From Prunella strophiata (lineage: Eukaryota; Chordata; Aves; Passeriformes; Prunellidae): a stretch of DNA of 64,000 bases. The translations under genes were made by a program, and so were the position numbers. The notes under the pieces are model-generated. The model did no database searches. It was not told the DNA's origin and was given only the letters and a program-made list of their open reading frames with translations. Positions 62,421 to 64,000 of this stretch are shown in pieces. The stretch is taken from assembly GCA_036583965.1 (NCBI GenBank), contig JAZBQD010000027.1, forward strand, positions 22,389,001 through 22,453,000, in the 5' to 3' direction. The first letter of the stretch is position 1; each line of letters begins with the position of its first letter.

Positions 62421-62463
62421 TTTTTTGGTTTCTTTTTTTTTTTTTTTTTCTTTTTTTTTTTTT
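62421..62463. repeat. Interrupted poly(T) tract
   Basis: T-rich block broken by GG and single C residues. On the minus strand it produces Lys-rich frames. Confidence 0.85.
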
Positions 62464-63595
62464 CTATGCAAAGGGAAGAACAGCTTCTTTCTTTTTCCAT
62501 CTTTGGTTTCTCTGAAGTTCCTAACAGGGAGGCCAGCTGCAAGGTGTCTGACTTGCATCTAAACTGGAACTGGGCAAAGACCACCCCTTGTTTTCAAACA
62601 CTCCTATGAATAATCAGCATCCACTGGAAAGCATTTGATATTTGCTAGCTGAAGGCTGGATTTGGGCAGCAGACCTGAAAGGTGGCTTATTCTACTGTTG
62701 GATTCTGCCAGCTGTCACTTCTGAATTAGAAATAAATTAGAAATCCACCCAAATTTTCTAAATTGTCTATGAATTGAAGTTAATATGCATAGAAATATTA
62801 CTTATGTTTAATTTCTAAATTAATTTGCATCTACACAACTGATAAAACATCCAGACTGCAAAGGTAAAGCAAATGTCGGGTTAAACTTTACAAAGGCTTG
62901 TAAATATTTACTAAATGCATACTTCATGTCTTCTGTAGATTATGATGCAAATCTATCTAACAAACAAAAGGTATTATGGATCAGACTGCAAAGATTTGCA
63001 AATACTACCAGTAAACCCAATGCTGAGCTAATACAGCTGTATCATAAACATTTAAATTTTTGAGTGTCTTATCTCTCAAAGCTCTGTAGTTTGAAGTTAT
63101 GTTCACAAAGTTTTCCCCATCTCCTTTGTTAAACGTGTAATTAAAGCTGACCTGATTAAGAAGATCTGCTATCTCAGTCTTGTTGGGAGGACACATTGAT
63201 TAAAAAATCAAGGAAACCTCATTTCCATCCAAGCAATGATCTCTTCCCAGGAGTCCACTGATTAATTAATGAGTGTGTTTAGCTGGGTGTGTGAGTTTGG
63301 GCAGGTTAGCCTTTGCACATAGCCTGGCTGCAAGGACAGTGACAGCTGCTGGAATGCAGCATCCCTGAACCTTAACCACAACCTAGCACAAGCATCACAT
63401 GAAAGTCCTTACCCAGCCATGGCAAGGGGTCACTTTTGGTCATGTCCACCTTAAATCATCACCTGCTCTTAAGCAGGAAAACTTAGAGCCCTTTACTGTG
63501 CATTTTTGAATAAATAACATTGAAAGGTTAAAAAAGATGTTTGTATGATCGTGCAAGGAGTCAATAAAAATGTGGAATACTTGTAGACACGTATA
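62464..63595. other. AT-rich intergenic DNA, no confirmed gene
   Basis: Contains a 63-codon minus-strand open frame (63005-63196) with unusually varied composition but no recognised similarity, and a TTAATCA/ATTAATTAATGAG-rich patch at 63195-63272 that could be regulatory. Confidence 0.4.
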
Positions 63596-63710
63596 TTCTA
63601 TATATATGTTGTTAATAAACTAAAGTTTATATATTTAGTATAAATATATAAACTATATATATATATATATGTATACTTTATAATATTTAGTTAATAAACT
63701 TTACAGGCTA
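63596..63710. repeat. TA-rich low-complexity tract
   Basis: Contains (TA)n at about 63653-63670 and the direct repeat GTTAATAAACT at about 63610 and 63691, flanking it. Confidence 0.85.
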
Positions 63711-64000
63711 CTTGAAAGAGACCTATTTAAAATCTTGAAAAATAGTATCTTTAAAGAAACTGAATGATGAAATCACATAATGTAGATATGTGGAGTTTTT
63801 TTAAAGTACAGTATTTTGTCTTTAAGTATTGTCTCATTGATATTTGATATTTGTGAATTTGGTAGTTTGGAAAACTTTGCATAGGGGAGATGATAGTCAC
63901 TCGTTTACAACAGGGAATGGGTGAGTGTAAGATTCAAACAAGGTGATAAAAACCCTAAACCTTCAACCCCCTTAAAATGGGGCTGAGACAACTGTCATTG

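Noticed and set aside
63005..63196. Minus-strand 63-codon frame as an exon of an upstream gene
   Set aside because: Composition is protein-like, but I recognise no family, and no clear acceptor and donor pair supports it.

Overview
The window is vertebrate nuclear DNA, most likely from a bird. It holds one recognisable protein-coding gene, the first four coding exons of the LIM-homeobox gene LHX9. The gene lies on the minus strand and runs off the left edge. The exon structure, large introns, GT/AG splice sites, CpG-island context, long microsatellites and a diverged CR1-type LINE fragment all exclude a prokaryote. CR1 is also found in other sauropsids, so 'bird' is an inference, supported by LHX9 residues that look like the chicken protein as I remember it.

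Layout. Bases 1-940 are the start of LHX9 intron 4. Coding exon 4 (first two-thirds of the homeodomain) is at 941-1143, exon 3 (second LIM domain) at 7383-7738, exon 2 (first LIM domain) at 8471-8673, and exon 1 (N-terminus) at 10343-10516. The four exons join in frame into 312 codons. The rest of the homeodomain and the C-terminus lie beyond the left edge. The 6.2-kb intron 3 contains a very long GGAA/TTCC microsatellite that switches strand orientation twice (about 1230-2372). From 10.5 to 18.4 kb the DNA is GC-rich with several CpG islands alternating with AT-rich, TAAT-containing blocks. This fits the 5' regulatory region of a developmental transcription factor.

Upstream of LHX9 lie two giant tandem arrays. 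One is a 24-bp CpG-rich minisatellite (about 18376-22390, roughly 165 copies), whose plus-strand frames are all open for 3.8 kb or more. The other is a CA-rich array (about 23165-26115) whose plus strand is almost free of T. They give ORFs of up to about 1450 codons, but I read these as repeat artefacts and not genes. Further CpG islands lie at 22.83-23.16, 28.4-28.6 and 28.77-29.3 kb.

From about 30 to 58.8 kb the window is AT-rich and I see no gene. It holds poly(T) or poly(A) runs, short microsatellites and one perfect 13-bp-arm inverted repeat. At 58.83-60.33 kb there is a decayed CR1 LINE made of at least three separated blocks. The last 3.7 kb is AT-rich with a TA-rich tract.

I found no convincing previously undescribed protein system. 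The unusual content is structural: three kilobase-scale arrays of quite different composition within 25 kb of one developmental gene, plus a possible read-through end that would truncate the LHX9 homeodomain.
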